Shown here: piece after piece, positions 49,695-62,358 of the stretch
How the letters are laid out: every line of letters starts with the position of its first letter
Position numbering within the stretch: position 1 is the first letter of the stretch
NCBI RefSeq assembly: GCF_023065955.2
Contig: NW_026622841.1
Location: 20,829,501-20,893,500 of the forward strand
Source of the DNA: Ursus arctos
Taxonomy: Eukaryota; Chordata; Mammalia; Carnivora; Ursidae
Direction: 5' to 3'
Length of the DNA: 64,000 nt
Notes under the pieces: generated by a model
Told to the model about the DNA's origin: nothing
Database searches by the model: none
The model's input: only the letters and a program-made list of their open reading frames with translations
Translations under genes and position numbers: made by a program

Positions 49695-51308
49695 ATGGTG
49701 AATTAGGTCAGACATTGCCTGTACATGCACAGGGAACTACATCAACCACCAATAGCGAAGGGACAATTCTCACCAACCGTAAGAGAATTCAGGGGCTCAC
49801 GTATAATTTCTTATTAGGAAAAAAAAAAATCATAAGGTGATTATTATTCATAAGAGCTCATACTTTCAGCTCTGTGGGACTAAATGAGATTAAGATATCT
49901 TAAATATAATCGCAACATCACTACATTTAATTTACAACTCTGTACCACTTGTCTGCATGTGGCTGATCTTGCTGCACTTGAAAATGCAGAAATAATCAAG
50001 CTAAATTATTTCCATTTAGTAATGGATCATTATCCCTCTTTTACTATTTGCTACTGACTCATAATCAAGGTTCGGATCCAATCAATAATTGTGTTCTTTT
50101 CTCACTAGGGTAATTTATATTTCTATATCTGTGTTGAGCTTTTTTTTTTTTTTTAATATCCTTACGAAGCATCATTCTTAGAGAATCATATATTAATTTT
50201 TGGTGACATTTAAAATACTCTTTAAGAGAACAGCTTTTCTGAAACAATAAAAAGATCACATAATTATTTGAAGCTCATTTCCTAATGAAAATTTGAAGAA
50301 GTATTGCTACCTCAAACCTTTGCAAGATACTAAATATTCTCATACTTGAAAAGATTTTTTGAAAAAGATGCAATGGCTAGAATTGAACTGAAGTGTTTAG
50401 AATTATGTTTGGCCCAGAGTAGGCATTCTATAAGCAATTGCTGAATTAATAAATGACTGGCAAATTAATGAATTCTACAAAAAATAAAAATTATCTGAGA
50501 TAAGAACAAATGTGACATTAGTAGATCCATTACCAATTCCCCCTACAAATCAGGATCATTTTGTAATGATAACTAGAAGAAAAATGCATATATCACTGAA
50601 AAAATATTTTGGCAAAGAGTAACAATGGATAGTTCCTTGAGAAAGGATGTGTTTCAAAACTCAAACCTGATATAGTCTGATGAGGAAAAACAGTTACCAA
50701 AAATATTCTTACATAGAAAAGTACAATTTGTAATCTGCTGTCTTCCTGAAATATTTATTAGTTAATCCTATATTTCCCCCTTATTTGGGATCTGAAAAAT
50801 AGGTTAGGGAAAACACACTGTACTTCTCAGACCTTTTCGACTTAAAGCTAAATGAGCATGCCATCTGATTAACTCAGCCAAACAGGCATTACTAAATGGA
50901 CTCAGATCAGTCAAGTCGGTTTCTTGCTTGAATTAGCTACTTGTTTAAACAAATTAACCAGTCAATTCTGCCAAAATACTAAGTTCTCCTATCCCTGCAA
51001 AGAAGACCAGTCACCCTGAAGCAGAGAATGTATAATTAAAACATCTTTTCATAGCAAAGCAAACTGAGCAAAATTGGTGTGAAATTAATGGAGGGTACAC
51101 AAACAGCCTTTTTCTAAAAAAAAGAAGCTTTAAATAGGAAATTGCTGCGTCCATGAACTATATAAACAGGCAAGGAGACTACAGATTCACTGGTCTTTCA
51201 TTATTCCATAGCAATTCTAAATTAACTTAAGCTGACAAGAGGAGGCACATTGGTTGACCAGCAACCTCAAAAATAGAGCCCAGTGAGTCCCGCTGCTTGA
51301 TATTTATG
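49695..51308. other. repeat-poor intronic stretch
   Basis: A 16-T run lies at about 50138-50154, and a short L2/MIR-like trace at 50405-50455 ('ggcccagagtaggcattc'). Segment 50830-51270 is repeat-free and motif-rich (see findings). No exon was found. Confidence 0.45.
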
Positions 51309-51740
51309 TGCTGTGTAATCCCCTCCCCTAGAGTCTAGACTGGATTTGCTGACTGGCTTTCAATACATGGGATACAGCAAGAGTGATGGTCACAGAAAAA
51401 CTGTGGCTTCTGTCTTGAGTTGCCTCTCTTGCTGGCTTTCACTGAGGCAGCTGCCATGCTGTAAACTGCCCCATGGAGAGGTCATGGGGCACTGGGAACT
51501 GCCCACTGCCACCCAAGTGAGCTTCGAAGCAGATCCTCCCCAGTCAAGCTTGGAGATGAGACCACAACTCCAGTCCACATGTTCATAACAAGTCCTGTGA
51601 GAGACCCTGAGCCGAAGACACGGAGCTAAATTGTCCCTGGATTCCTGACTCACAGAGACTGGAAGATAATACATGTTCGTGGCTTTAAGTCACTAAGTTT
51701 TGGGACATTTTGTTATGCAACACTAGATAACTATCTCACA
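51309..51740 (+). mobile_element. MLT1-type LTR (ERVL-MaLR)
   Basis: Forward order: 'gtaatcccctcccct', 'gactggatttgctgactgg', 'aaaactgtggcttctgtcttgag', 'ggcagctgccatgctgtaa', 'ccccatggagaggtcatgggg', 'gagagaccctgagccgaaga', 'ctgactcacagagactggaagataatacatgtt', and the end 'aacactagataactatctcaca'. It is nearly full length and is the source of the 80- and 94-codon frames here. Confidence 0.8.
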
Positions 51741-51944
51741 TTGCTTCCTTCAATTCACAGGCAGTGACAGAATTAAAAGTCACCTTCAGATACCTCATCT
51801 GTATCTCTGATGGTAGAATGTTTGGGAAAGTTGCATTCAGTAGTGCTTCTCTAGATTGTAGGCAAATAAGTGCTCATAAATACCGAGCAGAATACTCCAG
51901 CATTATATATGCTTGACATACGGTTTGACGCTTAGCCTGAAAGG

Positions 51945-52195
51945 GTAGTAGAGTAGGGAGCAACAAAGTCTCTAGGTCAAATTGCCTGGATTCAACACTA
52001 GGCTCTGATATATAAGAGCTATGTTCCCCTGTGCTAGTTATTAAAAAATTTGTGTTTCATTTCTCTCACCAGTAAAATGGGGAATAGTACCTACCTCACA
52101 GGGTACTGTGAGAATTAAATGAATTAACCAAATTTAATGTACTTACAATAGTCCCTGAGATATAGTAAGCACTATGTAGGTATTACTTGCTTATA
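51945..52195 (+). repeat. MIR SINE, nearly full length
   Basis: 'aaattgcctggattcaa', 'tttctctcaccagtaaaatggggaatagtacctacctcacagggt', 'tgtgagaattaaatgaatta' and 'cctgagatatagtaagcactatgtaggtatta' are all in MIR order. Confidence 0.85.
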
Positions 52196-52895
52196 TTGGA
52201 AAAGAAATCCTGAAGAGTTTTCTCTTAATAGTCAATGGAAATTATAAGACCCAAATCTTAGAAGCATGTTCATAATAAGAGGAAGAACTTCAGATAAATC
52301 TGCAGAGTTCAAATCTGTAGAAGTTAGGGGGATAAAACATAATTCTCAAAGGCTAACAATTGGTACCAGTGTGCCATATGGTATTTTGGAGGGAATTACA
52401 TTTTCTGCGTCATGAGACATATGATAAAATTGTAAGAAGTAGTGAGCCTTTTATTTCAAAATTGCTTCTAATTGTTTTAGGGCAAAGTCTCCCAGTAGAT
52501 GGATCCCAGGAAGCAGGCTGACATTCATCTCTTTAAACAAGCCTTCAAATCAACCATTTCAATGATAAGGTCTGTCTAAATTCCAGGATTGAGACCACAT
52601 AACTGATCACATATAATTAGGTTTTTAAGGTGATTTTGAATATCCCGCTCTTTTTATACAATAATCTTCAGCACTCTGCCCCCTCCCCAAATAAAAAAGC
52701 AAAGAATCACAAAAATCTATTTATTACAGTTAAAGTATTTGGACCAACATTTTCAAAGCAACTTGCAATATCTTAAATAGATTTCTCAAATCCTCTATGT
52801 TTGAACAAAAGCACCATGGAGCCAGGAACTTATGGGTAGTACTCTGAGGCAAGTGGGTGAACTATGGATATTTTGTGTTTGTGTTAAGAAATGAA
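52196..52895. other. intronic DNA, nothing identified
   Basis: No confident repeat, exon or RNA gene was seen. Confidence 0.45.
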
Positions 52896-52899
52896 AGCA

Positions 52900-53130
52900 C
52901 AAAGAATTAGAGATGGACTCTAAAGTCAGGTTATCCATATATGATTTCTGGATTTGCAGCCAGCAGTGCATTTGGGCATTGTTTCTAAAAAGGTCTTTGC
53001 CTCTGCTTCCTCAACTGTAAAATGGGGTTAATAATAGTCATGGCCATGTGGAGCTGCTAAGAGAAACAATAATATAATTTGCACAGACCACTTAGCATTG
53101 TGCCTGGCAAAACACAGGTTCTCAGAAGAC
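52900..53130 (+). repeat. MIR SINE
   Basis: 'gcctctgcttcctcaactgtaaaatggggttaataatag' and 'gagctgctaagagaaacaataatata', then 'cttagcattgtgcctggcaaaacaca', follow the forward MIR. Confidence 0.75.
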
Positions 53131-55385
53131 ATTAATGGTTGAAGTTATTGCCTTTAGTGTTATCACTGCTGTTGTAAACATTCTATGGCTTTCTCTTCTC
53201 CTATTTCTTGCATGCAAGACAAAAACGTTCTCCTTTGCTTTTTCTCCTACAACTTGCATTGATATGCTGCGGAGGGGAGGGTATAGTTGAAACAATCACC
53301 TTGGATGGAACTTTGTGCCCAAGAATGACGACTAGGTTTTAGTGTAAAATAGAACATTACTACTAAACTCAGCACATCAGAATGAAACCTCTTTCAATTT
53401 GGCAAATGCAAGAATAATTAATATATGTGTGTTGTTAAAGAATAATAGAGAAGACAAAAATTTATGTTTTTGTTAAAATCATATGTTATCATTTTGTAAC
53501 AAATAAATGGAAGACACACTATTTCATCAAACTGGTCAAGCAAAATAAAATGTTAATGCATGTACACATTTGCGAGCACACAATACACACACACATACAC
53601 ACCTCTACCAGAATAATAAACTAGGTATTTTTGTTCTGAACTCTAAACTTGAGTAAAACTTGTCTCTGAGATGCTTTTCTTACTGAAACCATCAGCTCAC
53701 TAATAGACAATATTATCTCCTCTGAAAACACATTTCTAGTATAAATGACCTGGAGACTACAGTCTATAAAGAGCAATTGCCCTCTATCCCAAAGGTGGTT
53801 TTTGCAATCCTACTTCCCCCTCCACTCATCCATCCTCATTCTGTACAACTCCTCTCCACAGGCCGCGTCCGGTCCTCTGCTCTTTGGCTGACACACATTG
53901 CCGGCATTTGTGGCCGCTTACCCTGTTCCAGTTGTCGTCTTAAAGACAGGGAAAATAGAATGGAACGAGGCTCCCTGAAATCAATGTGACAGCACCACGA
54001 TTCCCCTATAAAAATATTGCCATCTTAAACTTATGACAGTTCAGCAGTTGGACAGAGATATGAATCTTGTCATTTTTAAGGCCGAATAACAAAGGGAAGG
54101 AAGAAGGAAGATTAGAATGGCATTGCAGATGAGAAAATTGAAGGCTGAGAAATCCTGATTAGACACATTCTTGAGAAGAGCTTATTGAATATGTAAGAAG
54201 GTATTTTATATCTTAACATTTTCCTGGGTGAAAGAAAGAAAGATATTTCTTAATTTTAATCCAATATGCCTAGTAAAGCCATGATGCTTTTGATTTTAAA
54301 CTGTATTAACATAGAAGTACATGTTTTCCTTCCTCCTAAAATCTATGTGAGGCTACTTAATAAATTCAATCTATTTACTACATGTTCTATTTACTTAAGT
54401 ATGTGTGAATCATATTAATTCTAATTTGAATTGTTAAAATCTTTTTTTTTTTTTTATAAATCTATAAAATCATGATGCTTCAGGGTACAAAAGAAATGAC
54501 CCCCTCCCTAGTGGAAAACAAATCCTTTGAAAGAAAGCCAACAACAACACTTAATATTAATCTTGTTTCAGACTAAACTTACTTCAGAGACCTACAAACT
54601 CATTTTTGCTGCCTGTGTTCAAGTGGAAATCAAGTATTATAGATACAATGGAAGCTATCAGCTACCCTCAAAGTAATAAGTTTGCAATACAGTTTTCTCA
54701 CAGGGGAATCTCAGAATGCTTTGAAGTGCTTACCTTTTTATGCCTACAAAATAATTATATCTGTGGTTATAATATAAATGAATCTTCTTTGGATGTAGCC
54801 AATCTGTGCCAGGTTTGGATTTTATTAAGTATTACACTTTGGAAATCTGTTATTCACAGAGCTAAATGTGTTTGAAATATGTCCACTCAACTTGACAAAT
54901 CTGAAACATAAAGTATTGCCCATTCCTCATTAACAATATTGCAGATGTGCTTGGAAGCAAACATTTGAAACTACAAGATCCTAACTTTCATAGCTCTGAA
55001 TAAAGTAAGTGATAAATTTTCGGCAAGTGTCAGATGTAGAATGAGAAAAAAATGACCAGGAATCTTATCCAGCCCAAACCTAGCATATGAGGAAACCATG
55101 CAGTCATGTTCAGCAGTAACAATAGCTGGATTTAGGTGCTTTGCACTTTGAATGGTGAGATTTGAACATGAGATTTTAAAAATTCTGGTCAAAGGTTTTA
55201 ATCTAGCCAAGGTTCTCTCATTGAGGAATATAGGCATAATAGTAAATAAAGGAAAATATTTCATTACTCCTTTCCAAAGGGGTCCAAGATAGACATGTGG
55301 CTCTCTTGGAGATATACTCATTTTCGAGTATTAAAATAAAAATACACAGTCAGTCAAGTAAGAGAAAAGTTAGTGTTTTAAAAAA
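53131..55385. other. intronic DNA, nothing identified
   Basis: About 2.2 kb. 53780-53990 is slightly GC-richer with a 70-codon frame of no recognisable domain. A 116-codon minus frame at 54971-55321 also lacks any domain, splice context or start context. No confident repeat was seen. Confidence 0.4.
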
Positions 55386-55394
55386 AAAAGCATA

Positions 55395-55980
55395 GATATC
55401 ACCCCATACCTGTCAAAATGGGTGGAATAAAAACTCAAGAAACAACAAGTATTGGCAAGGATGTGGAGAAAAAGGAACCTTCCTGCATGGTTGGTGGGAA
55501 TGCAAACTGGTATAGTCACTGTGGAAGACAGTACGGAGGTTCCTCAAAAAATTAAAAACAGAACTACTCTATAATTCAGTAATTGCACTACTGGGTATTT
55601 ACCCCCAAAATATGAAAAACTGATTTGAAAGATTATACGTACCCTTATGTTTATTGCAGCATTATTTACAATATAACCAAACTATGGAAACAGTCCAAGT
55701 GTCCATCAACGGATGAATGGATAAAGAAGAGGTATATATACATACAACGGACTATTATTCAGCCATAAAAAGGAATGAAATCTTGCCATTTGCAATGACA
55801 TGAAGAGGGTTAGAGTATAATGCTAAGTAAAATAAGCCAGTTAGAGAAAGACAAAGACCGTTTGATTTCACTCATATGTGGAATTTAAGAAACCAAATAA
55901 ACAAGGGGAAAAAAGAGAGACAAATCAAAAAACATTCTTAACTATAGAGAACAAACAAAGCTATTTAAAAAAAAACAAAG
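55395..55980 (+). mobile_element. L1 LINE 3' fragment (first of two)
   Basis: 'tatcaccccatacctgtcaaaatggg', 'attggcaaggatgtggagaaa', 'ttggtgggaatgcaaactgg', 'gtgtccatcaacggatgaatggataaagaag', 'cactcatatgtggaatttaagaaacc'. This is the ORF2 end and 3' untranslated region, with stops throughout. It covers the same L1 interval as 57610-58190. Confidence 0.9.
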
Positions 55981-56043
55981 AACACAGGAAAGGGATCAGG
56001 AACTTTGGGGTGGTCTGGGTCTCAGGTTTGCACATTCTTTTTT

Positions 56044-56222
56044 TAAAAAGATTTATTTATTTGAGAGAGAAAGAGAGATAGATAGACGAGGGGCAGGGGG
56101 AGAGGGAGAGAATCTCAAGCAGAGGCTGTGCTGAGAACAGAGCCTGAGACCTGAGGCCCAATCATGACCTGAGCAAAAACCTAGAGTTGGATGTTCAACC
56201 AACTGAGCCAACCAGATGTCCC
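56044..56222 (-). mobile_element. SINEC, older copy
   Basis: Inverse copy: 'aaaaagatttatttatttgagag' on the left and the degraded head 'caaccaactgagccaaccagatgtccc' on the right. Target sequence AGGTTTGCACATTCTTT at 56024-56040 is repeated (one change) from 56223. Confidence 0.9.
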
Positions 56223-56238
56223 AGGTTTGCATATTCTT

Positions 56239-56438
56239 TTTTTTTTTTAAAGATTTTATTTATTTATTTGACAGAGAGAGAGACAGCCAGCGAGAGAGGG
56301 AACACAAGCAGGGGGAGTGGGAGAGGAAGAAGCAGGCTCATAGCGGAGGATCCTGATGTGGGGCTCAATCCCATAATGCCGGGATCATGTCCTGAGCCGA
56401 AGGCAGACGCTTAACTGCTGTGCCACCCAGGCGCCCCC
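56239..56438 (-). mobile_element. SINEC, young-type copy
   Basis: Inverse copy: T-run plus 'aagattttatttatttattt', 'gacagccagcgagagaggg', 'ccataatgccgggatcat', with the head ending 'ccacccaggcgcccc'. The 17-base target CAGGTTTGCATATTCTT is identical at 56222-56238 and 56439-56455. It therefore inserted into the duplicated target left by the older SINE. Confidence 0.96.
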
Positions 56439-56744
56439 CAGGTTTGCATATTCTTGAACAACTTTCAGCCTCTCAGTCACATTTTATCCTTAGCATTGAA
56501 AAAACTAAAACCAAAACATACAAGTAATGAAAAAGAAAATACCAGGTGAGATAATCTCCTCTATTTGTTTCAAGCTTTGTCTTTCCAAATATTCACAGAG
56601 CACCTACTTTATGGCCTGTGCAATTTGTGAGGAATGCAATAAAAACATCTCGAAGAAAGGACAGCAAGAATATAAAGATGAGTTGTAGAGGAACACAAGA
56701 GACAGAGGATAATGTGAGATCAGGTACTAAAATATATGACAATT

Positions 56745-58375
56745 ATAAAAGAAGTAGAACTTCTAATGCAATCCTTATCAAAATACCAATAGCATTTTTC
56801 AGAGAACTAGAACAATCAATCTTAAAATTTATATGGAACCACAAAAGACCCTGAATAACCAAAGCAATCTTGAAATAGAAAGGCAAAGCTGGAGACATCA
56901 CAATTGCAGACTTCAAGTTATATTACAAAGCTGTAATGATCAAGACAGTATGGTACTGGCACAAAAATAAACACATAGATCAACAGAACAGAATGGAAAA
57001 CGCAGAAATAACCCCACAATTATATGGTCAAGCAATTTTCAACAAAGCAAGAAAGTATATCCAATAGGGGAAAGACAGTCTCTTCATAAAATGGAGTTGG
57101 GAAAACTGGTCAGCTACATGCAAAAGAATGAAACTGGGCTACTTTCTTACACCAAGCACAAAAATAAACACAAAATGGATTTAAGACCTAAATGTGAGAC
57201 CTTAAACCATAAAAATCCTAGAAGAGAACACAGGCAGTAATTTCTTTGACATCAGCCATGGCAACTTTTTTTCTAGAGAGGTCCCCTGAGGTAACAAAAA
57301 CAAAAGCAAAAATAAACTACTGGGACTCCATCAGAATAAAATCTTCTTCACAGTGAAGGAAACAGTCAACAAAACTAAAAGGCAACCTATGGAATTGAAG
57401 AAGATATTTGCAAATGACAAAACTGATAACGGGTTAGTATCCAAAATACATAAAGAACTTATACAACTAAACACCCCAAAACCAAATAACCCAATTAAAA
57501 AATGGGCAGAAAACATTAAAGGATATTTCTCCAAAGAAGACATACAGATGGCCAATAAACACATGAAAAGATGTTCACCATCACTTACCATCAGGGAAAT
57601 GCAAATAAAAACTACAATGAGATATCACCTCACACCTGTCAAAATGGCTAAAATCAACAACACAAGAACCAGCAGGTATTTGCCAGAATGTGGAAAAAAA
57701 GGAACCCTTGTGCACTGTTGATGGGAATGCAAACTGGTGCAGTCCCTATAGAAAAGAGTATGGAGTGTCTTTAAAAGGTTAAAAACAGAACTATCTTACA
57801 ATCCAATAATTGTGCTACTGGATATTTACCTGAAGAATATGAAAGCAGTAATTCAAAAGGATATATGCACCCTTACGTTTATTACAGCATTATTTATAAT
57901 AGCCAAACAGTGGAAACAGCCCAACAGTCTATCCAAAGATGAATGGATAAAGAAGAGGTGGTATATATATACAATGTAATATTATTCAGCCATAAAAAAT
58001 GAAATCTTGCCATTTGCAATGACATGGATGGAGCTAGAGAGTATTATGCTAAGTGAAATAAGCCAGTCATAAAAGACAAATACCGTATGATTTCACTCAT
58101 ATGTGTAATGTAAGAAACAAAACAAATGAGCAAGGGGGGAAAAAGAGAGAGAGAGACAAGCCAAGAAACAGATTCTTAACTATAGAGAACAAACAGATGG
58201 TTACCGGAAGGGAGGTGGGTGAAATAGGTGATGGGGATTAAGGAGTGCACTTGTCACGATGAGCACGGGGTGATGTACGGAAGTGCTGCATTGCTCTACT
58301 GTACACCTGAAACTAATATAACACTGCATGCTAGCTATGCTGGAATTAAAAAAAATTACTTAAAAAACAAAGAAA
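56745..58375 (+). mobile_element. L1 LINE 3' fragment with ORF2 relic (second of two)
   Basis: About 1.6 kb covering the C-terminal part of L1 ORF2 and the 3' untranslated region. Translated relics include [20 protein letters not shown] near 56780-56850 and, in a 122-codon frame at 57353-57721, [30 protein letters not shown] and [14 protein letters not shown]. Frame-shifts and stops separate these pieces, so there is no active reverse transcriptase; the catalytic domain itself lies upstream of what is present. The 3' end 'ctactgtacacctgaaactaatataacactgcatg' is carnivore-type, followed by an A-rich tail. Antisense to DCC. Confidence 0.92.
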
Positions 58376-58389
58376 AAAGAAAATAAGAA

Positions 58390-58840
58390 GTAGAACTTCA
58401 TAGAAATCCTAGATTGCTGTGGATTTGAGATCCCTGACTCAATGGTTGGTTTAGATTTCGACAGATGGGAAGAAGTAGGGAAGATGTGGTAGAGCAAGAA
58501 AGGGCATAAACAAGGCCCAGAGGTAGGAAACTGCATGGCACACCCATGGAAGTAAGAAGCCTAAAGCAGAACTCCAGTGAGAGAATGGCGAGCGACGAGA
58601 GGATTGGAAAGGTGGCATGAACCACTGAGAGTCTTGAATGATGAGTCCAATGTATTTAACAGAGGAATCTGGAAGAGCAGAGGTGTCACCATCAGAAAAT
58701 GGATTCTTGGGAATAGAGCCAATTTTGTGGGGAAGATCATTGCTTCTGGGTTTGATGTGATGGGGAGGAGACCTGTAAGCCTCTGAAAGGCCCAGGTAAG
58801 AGGTCAGAGCTGAGGATTACTATTAGGAGTCATTAGCGTG
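58390..58840 (+). repeat. ancient interspersed repeat, family not assigned
   Basis: 'gatgtggtagagcaagaaagg', 'agagtcttgaatgatgagtccaatg', 'gcagaggtgtcaccatcag', and 'ctgaaaggcccaggtaagagg' follow the same unnamed mammalian repeat text as 24310, 27690 and 47580. The frames here are fortuitous. Confidence 0.4.
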
Positions 58841-61800
58841 TGTAGCCTTGACATTTTTAGTGATTAAATTTACTTCTGGAACTATGTAACAAGTGAGCAA
58901 CTTTACTTTCTCATTTCCCATTATTATTGGAAGGTCAAGGAAGTAGAACGATTAAACTTGAATAGACTAAGATTCAGAAAAATAAGAGGCTGTGGTCAGT
59001 TAGGTAGAAGGAAAATAAAAATGGTCTCCAAATTCTCGAAACATTCTCTCTAGCAGAAGAAACTGCTTTTGCTGTCAATCATCACATCTATTTTGAATCT
59101 GATAATGATCAGTCAACCACTTTCTAGGTCCCCTTTATACCTAGCATATTTCTTCAAAGCACAGTACACTCTTAGGACTGAAATTCATCACCCAGAAATT
59201 ATTTATGACATGCAAAAATTCACCTTTCCCCTCTAATTTCTCATAGGCTGTCACTTCTATTAGGAATATTGAGCCGGGTTATAGCTCAGAAAACTTAGTG
59301 CTAATGAGGCCAAGGACCTAGGTTCTCATTAGTTAGCATTAGCGAAGGAAAGAAAAGCACACTATTTTCCATAGACTGTATCCCTAATACCATCTGGTTG
59401 CTTGTGACAGGGAGTATGCTTAGTTTAGGACAGAAGCACTTTCCTACGAACAAAAGCATAAGCTGGCTTTCCGGGCACCTACTGGGCATCGTGTGAATAG
59501 AACATCCTTAACAATTACTTGATGAATGATGATATAATACTCTTTAAATAAGAAATCCTGAAACAAAAGTTGTAAGATTCCTCTTTCTCTAAATATTACA
59601 TAATAGTTCTCAAGCATGCTCTCTGAAAGTAGCTACAATTTCTTTTTCAGGATATGAAAGATGTTCCTATCGTATTACTTGACTTTATGGCATATTGCTT
59701 TGTCCATGCTGATTTTTTCACCCTTATTCTATTCAGTGAAAAATGATGAGAATTATTGAGCTAAAGGGAGAGCCATCTGACAACTACTTTATAATGAGTT
59801 AAGTGTTGAGCAGCAGGTCTTACTGCTACTGAACTTGAAGGACTGATGCCAGCTTTTCCAAATTTAGAAGAGAATCAGAGGTGCTCTGACTCCATCTATG
59901 GGATGATGGAAGAAGACAATTAATGACAGTTAAACTCTGAGCCAAGACTGTTCGTTGGGGATCGCTCACTAGGTATGACGAAGCGGTGTTCTTCTTAATA
60001 ACACTTCCCAACATTCTGTGTAAAAGAGTTTCGCGGTAAAAGGAATTTATAGACTATTGCGACAAATTTGAAGAGGTTTTACTACCATAAGACTCCTCAG
60101 AATGTTTCCTATGCTGATGGGATTTGTGAATATTAGAAGCAAAATATAGGAAATAGGATTTGTGAATTTTAAGAACAAAGGAGAGGAAATTTTCCAAATA
60201 TATTTATCCCTTATTCAAAGAATACACTTTATGAATCACTATACTCCACTTAAAATCAGAGAATATACCTTATAGAAAGTTTAAATCATTTCAACTCTGT
60301 GTACCTCTCTCTTAAAACAAATAATGATTTAAAAGTTCCTAAAAAGAACAGTTGAAAATTAAGAAAACTATCTGTAGGGACAGAGTTTATTATGAAATTA
60401 TTTAAATTTTATACAGTATAATTACAAGAAGTATGAAAGTAACATTTAAAGCTACTAAACATGGTGTCTAATCCAGTAAATATTTGATTGGCCTTTATTT
60501 AAAAAATATAAAACCAAATAAAAACTATATTGTGCACCTAGTACAAAACTCCTTTGTTTTTTATGTTGAAGATGTTTGGTACACACATTGGCTGCTCCAT
60601 CATTATCATTTTATTTTATTTTGTTTTTTATTTATTTTTTTCATCATTATTATTTTAAATGCAGTATTAAGAGTGGTCACAATCCTTTGCATCCTGAGAT
60701 ATACTTCTGCTCCTAACTCAAACTTAATGAAAGCTTTTATTAAACATGTCTTCAAATTTCTATTTTCCAAAAATAATGTGCAAAAGTTAAACAAGATATA
60801 GATATATGTTTTAAAAGTACGCATTCTATATAATATTGAACTCATTCAGAGTAACAGAGATTAATTTTGGTTAATGTTCCGATATATATTCATATTAATT
60901 TTGTTAGAATGGCCATAAGCTGATTCTCCCATATACCTACCCTGTTCTCAATGGAGATTTTCATTTTTAATGCTTATCAGTGAAAGACCAAGAAATACGC
61001 AGATACACGTATTGCATTCTTAAAAACTTCAAAAAAAATCGCCATCTAATACTTGCAATCTTTTGTTACAAATAAACAACTCTCCTCATCTTATGGAAAT
61101 AACATGAGATTTGTTCTAGGCATAAACGGAGTTCTTTATTTCAGAGAAATGAATTTATTGACCTCTTGAAGATACTTAGGATTATTTGCCACTTTGCACC
61201 CTTCTTTAAAATTCAAAACACCCAGTAAACCTCTAATCAAGGACTAAGGAAGAATGTCTATGCAGCAAAGTGTTTTTATTTATCTTTTAGAATTTATCAG
61301 TGTTCTTCATTATATAAAGAGGAGGAGAATATCTATTAAATTATGGAACCCTTTGAGTTGTGTGCAATATCTCCCTGGGGAACGATTCTCAGTACACATT
61401 TGAATGTGTGCATGAAAATTATCATCTCTTCTGAAAGTATTATAAGGTGTTTAGAATCAGACAGGATGTTAGCTTTAAATATCTGGCCAAGAAGAACCAG
61501 GGACAATGAATTACATAAAACACATTGTATCTACACATCGTATTGAAGATAGAAATGATGTCAGGGTGTTTTTTATATACCACCATAGAATGGATTCTTG
61601 AATAACACAATTTGCAAAAGAGAGTGTTTGGTCTATAGGCCTGTACCTACACTTGTCTTATTTGATTCAATTTTAGGTTCTTACAAAGAACAAAAAAATG
61701 AGTATAAGTTTCCTGCATCGGGACAGAGGTGAGCGTAGTGGGCTGGGCATGTGTATTTTAGAAGAGCATTACACTGCTGATTAAGAACCTCTTGGGGACA

Positions 61801-61991
61801 AGGGGAAGCACAAAGATAGCCAGAAATGGAAATCCCATCTGATTCTGATTACTTGGACTGGAGTGGGCACTGAATTTACATTTTAATGGTGATGTGGTTG
61901 CTGGTAGCTCTTGAATCTCTCTCATTAGGGATGCTAGCTAAGAAGTCCAGTACAACTTGGGGAAAATGCCATCCCAGAGGCAGACTTTACT
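58841..61991. other. intronic DNA, mostly unidentified
   Basis: About 3.1 kb. 60600-60660 is an AT-rich low-complexity run. 61760-61930 weakly resembles a MER5-type element ('ctgattacttggactgg', 'aatttacattttaatggtgatg'). The frames at 60484-60801 and 60606-60845 overlap on opposite strands and have no domain. Confidence 0.4.
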
Positions 61992-62358
61992 ATCTTCGTT
62001 TGGGCTGCTATAACAAAGGATGGTAGACAGTGTGGCTGAAACAATTAACATTTATTTCTCACAGTTTTGGAGGCTGGGAGAGTAAGATCAGTGTGCCAGT
62101 ATGGTTGGGCTCTGGTGAGAGCCCTCTTCTGGGCTGTAGACTTCCACTTTCTCTTTGGATGCCCACATGGTAGAGAGCAGAAAGGAAGCAAGCTCTCTCA
62201 TGACTTTTATAAGGGCACTAATCCCATTCATGAGGGCTTCACCCTCATCTAATCCTAATTACATCCTCTCCTAATTCTCTACTTCCTAGTACTATCGCAT
62301 CAGAAGGATAGGGTTTCAACATATAAATTTTGGGGGGACATAATCGGCCTGTAACATC
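61992..62358 (-). mobile_element. MST/THE1-type LTR (ERVL-MaLR)
   Basis: The inverse of a MaLR LTR: 'gtttgggctgctataacaaa', 'aacatttatttctcacagttttggaggctgg', 'agggcactaatcccattcatgagggcttcaccctcatc' and 'ttcaacatataaattttggggggaca' in order, ending near 'ctgtaacat'. Nearly full length. Confidence 0.9.

Noticed and set aside
54971..55321. 116-codon minus-strand ATG frame
   Set aside because: No similarity that I recognise, no signal peptide or domain, and no exon borders. Likely fortuitous.
57353..57721. 122-codon frame as a possible gene
   Set aside because: It is a relic of L1 ORF2; neighbouring frames are shifted and interrupted.
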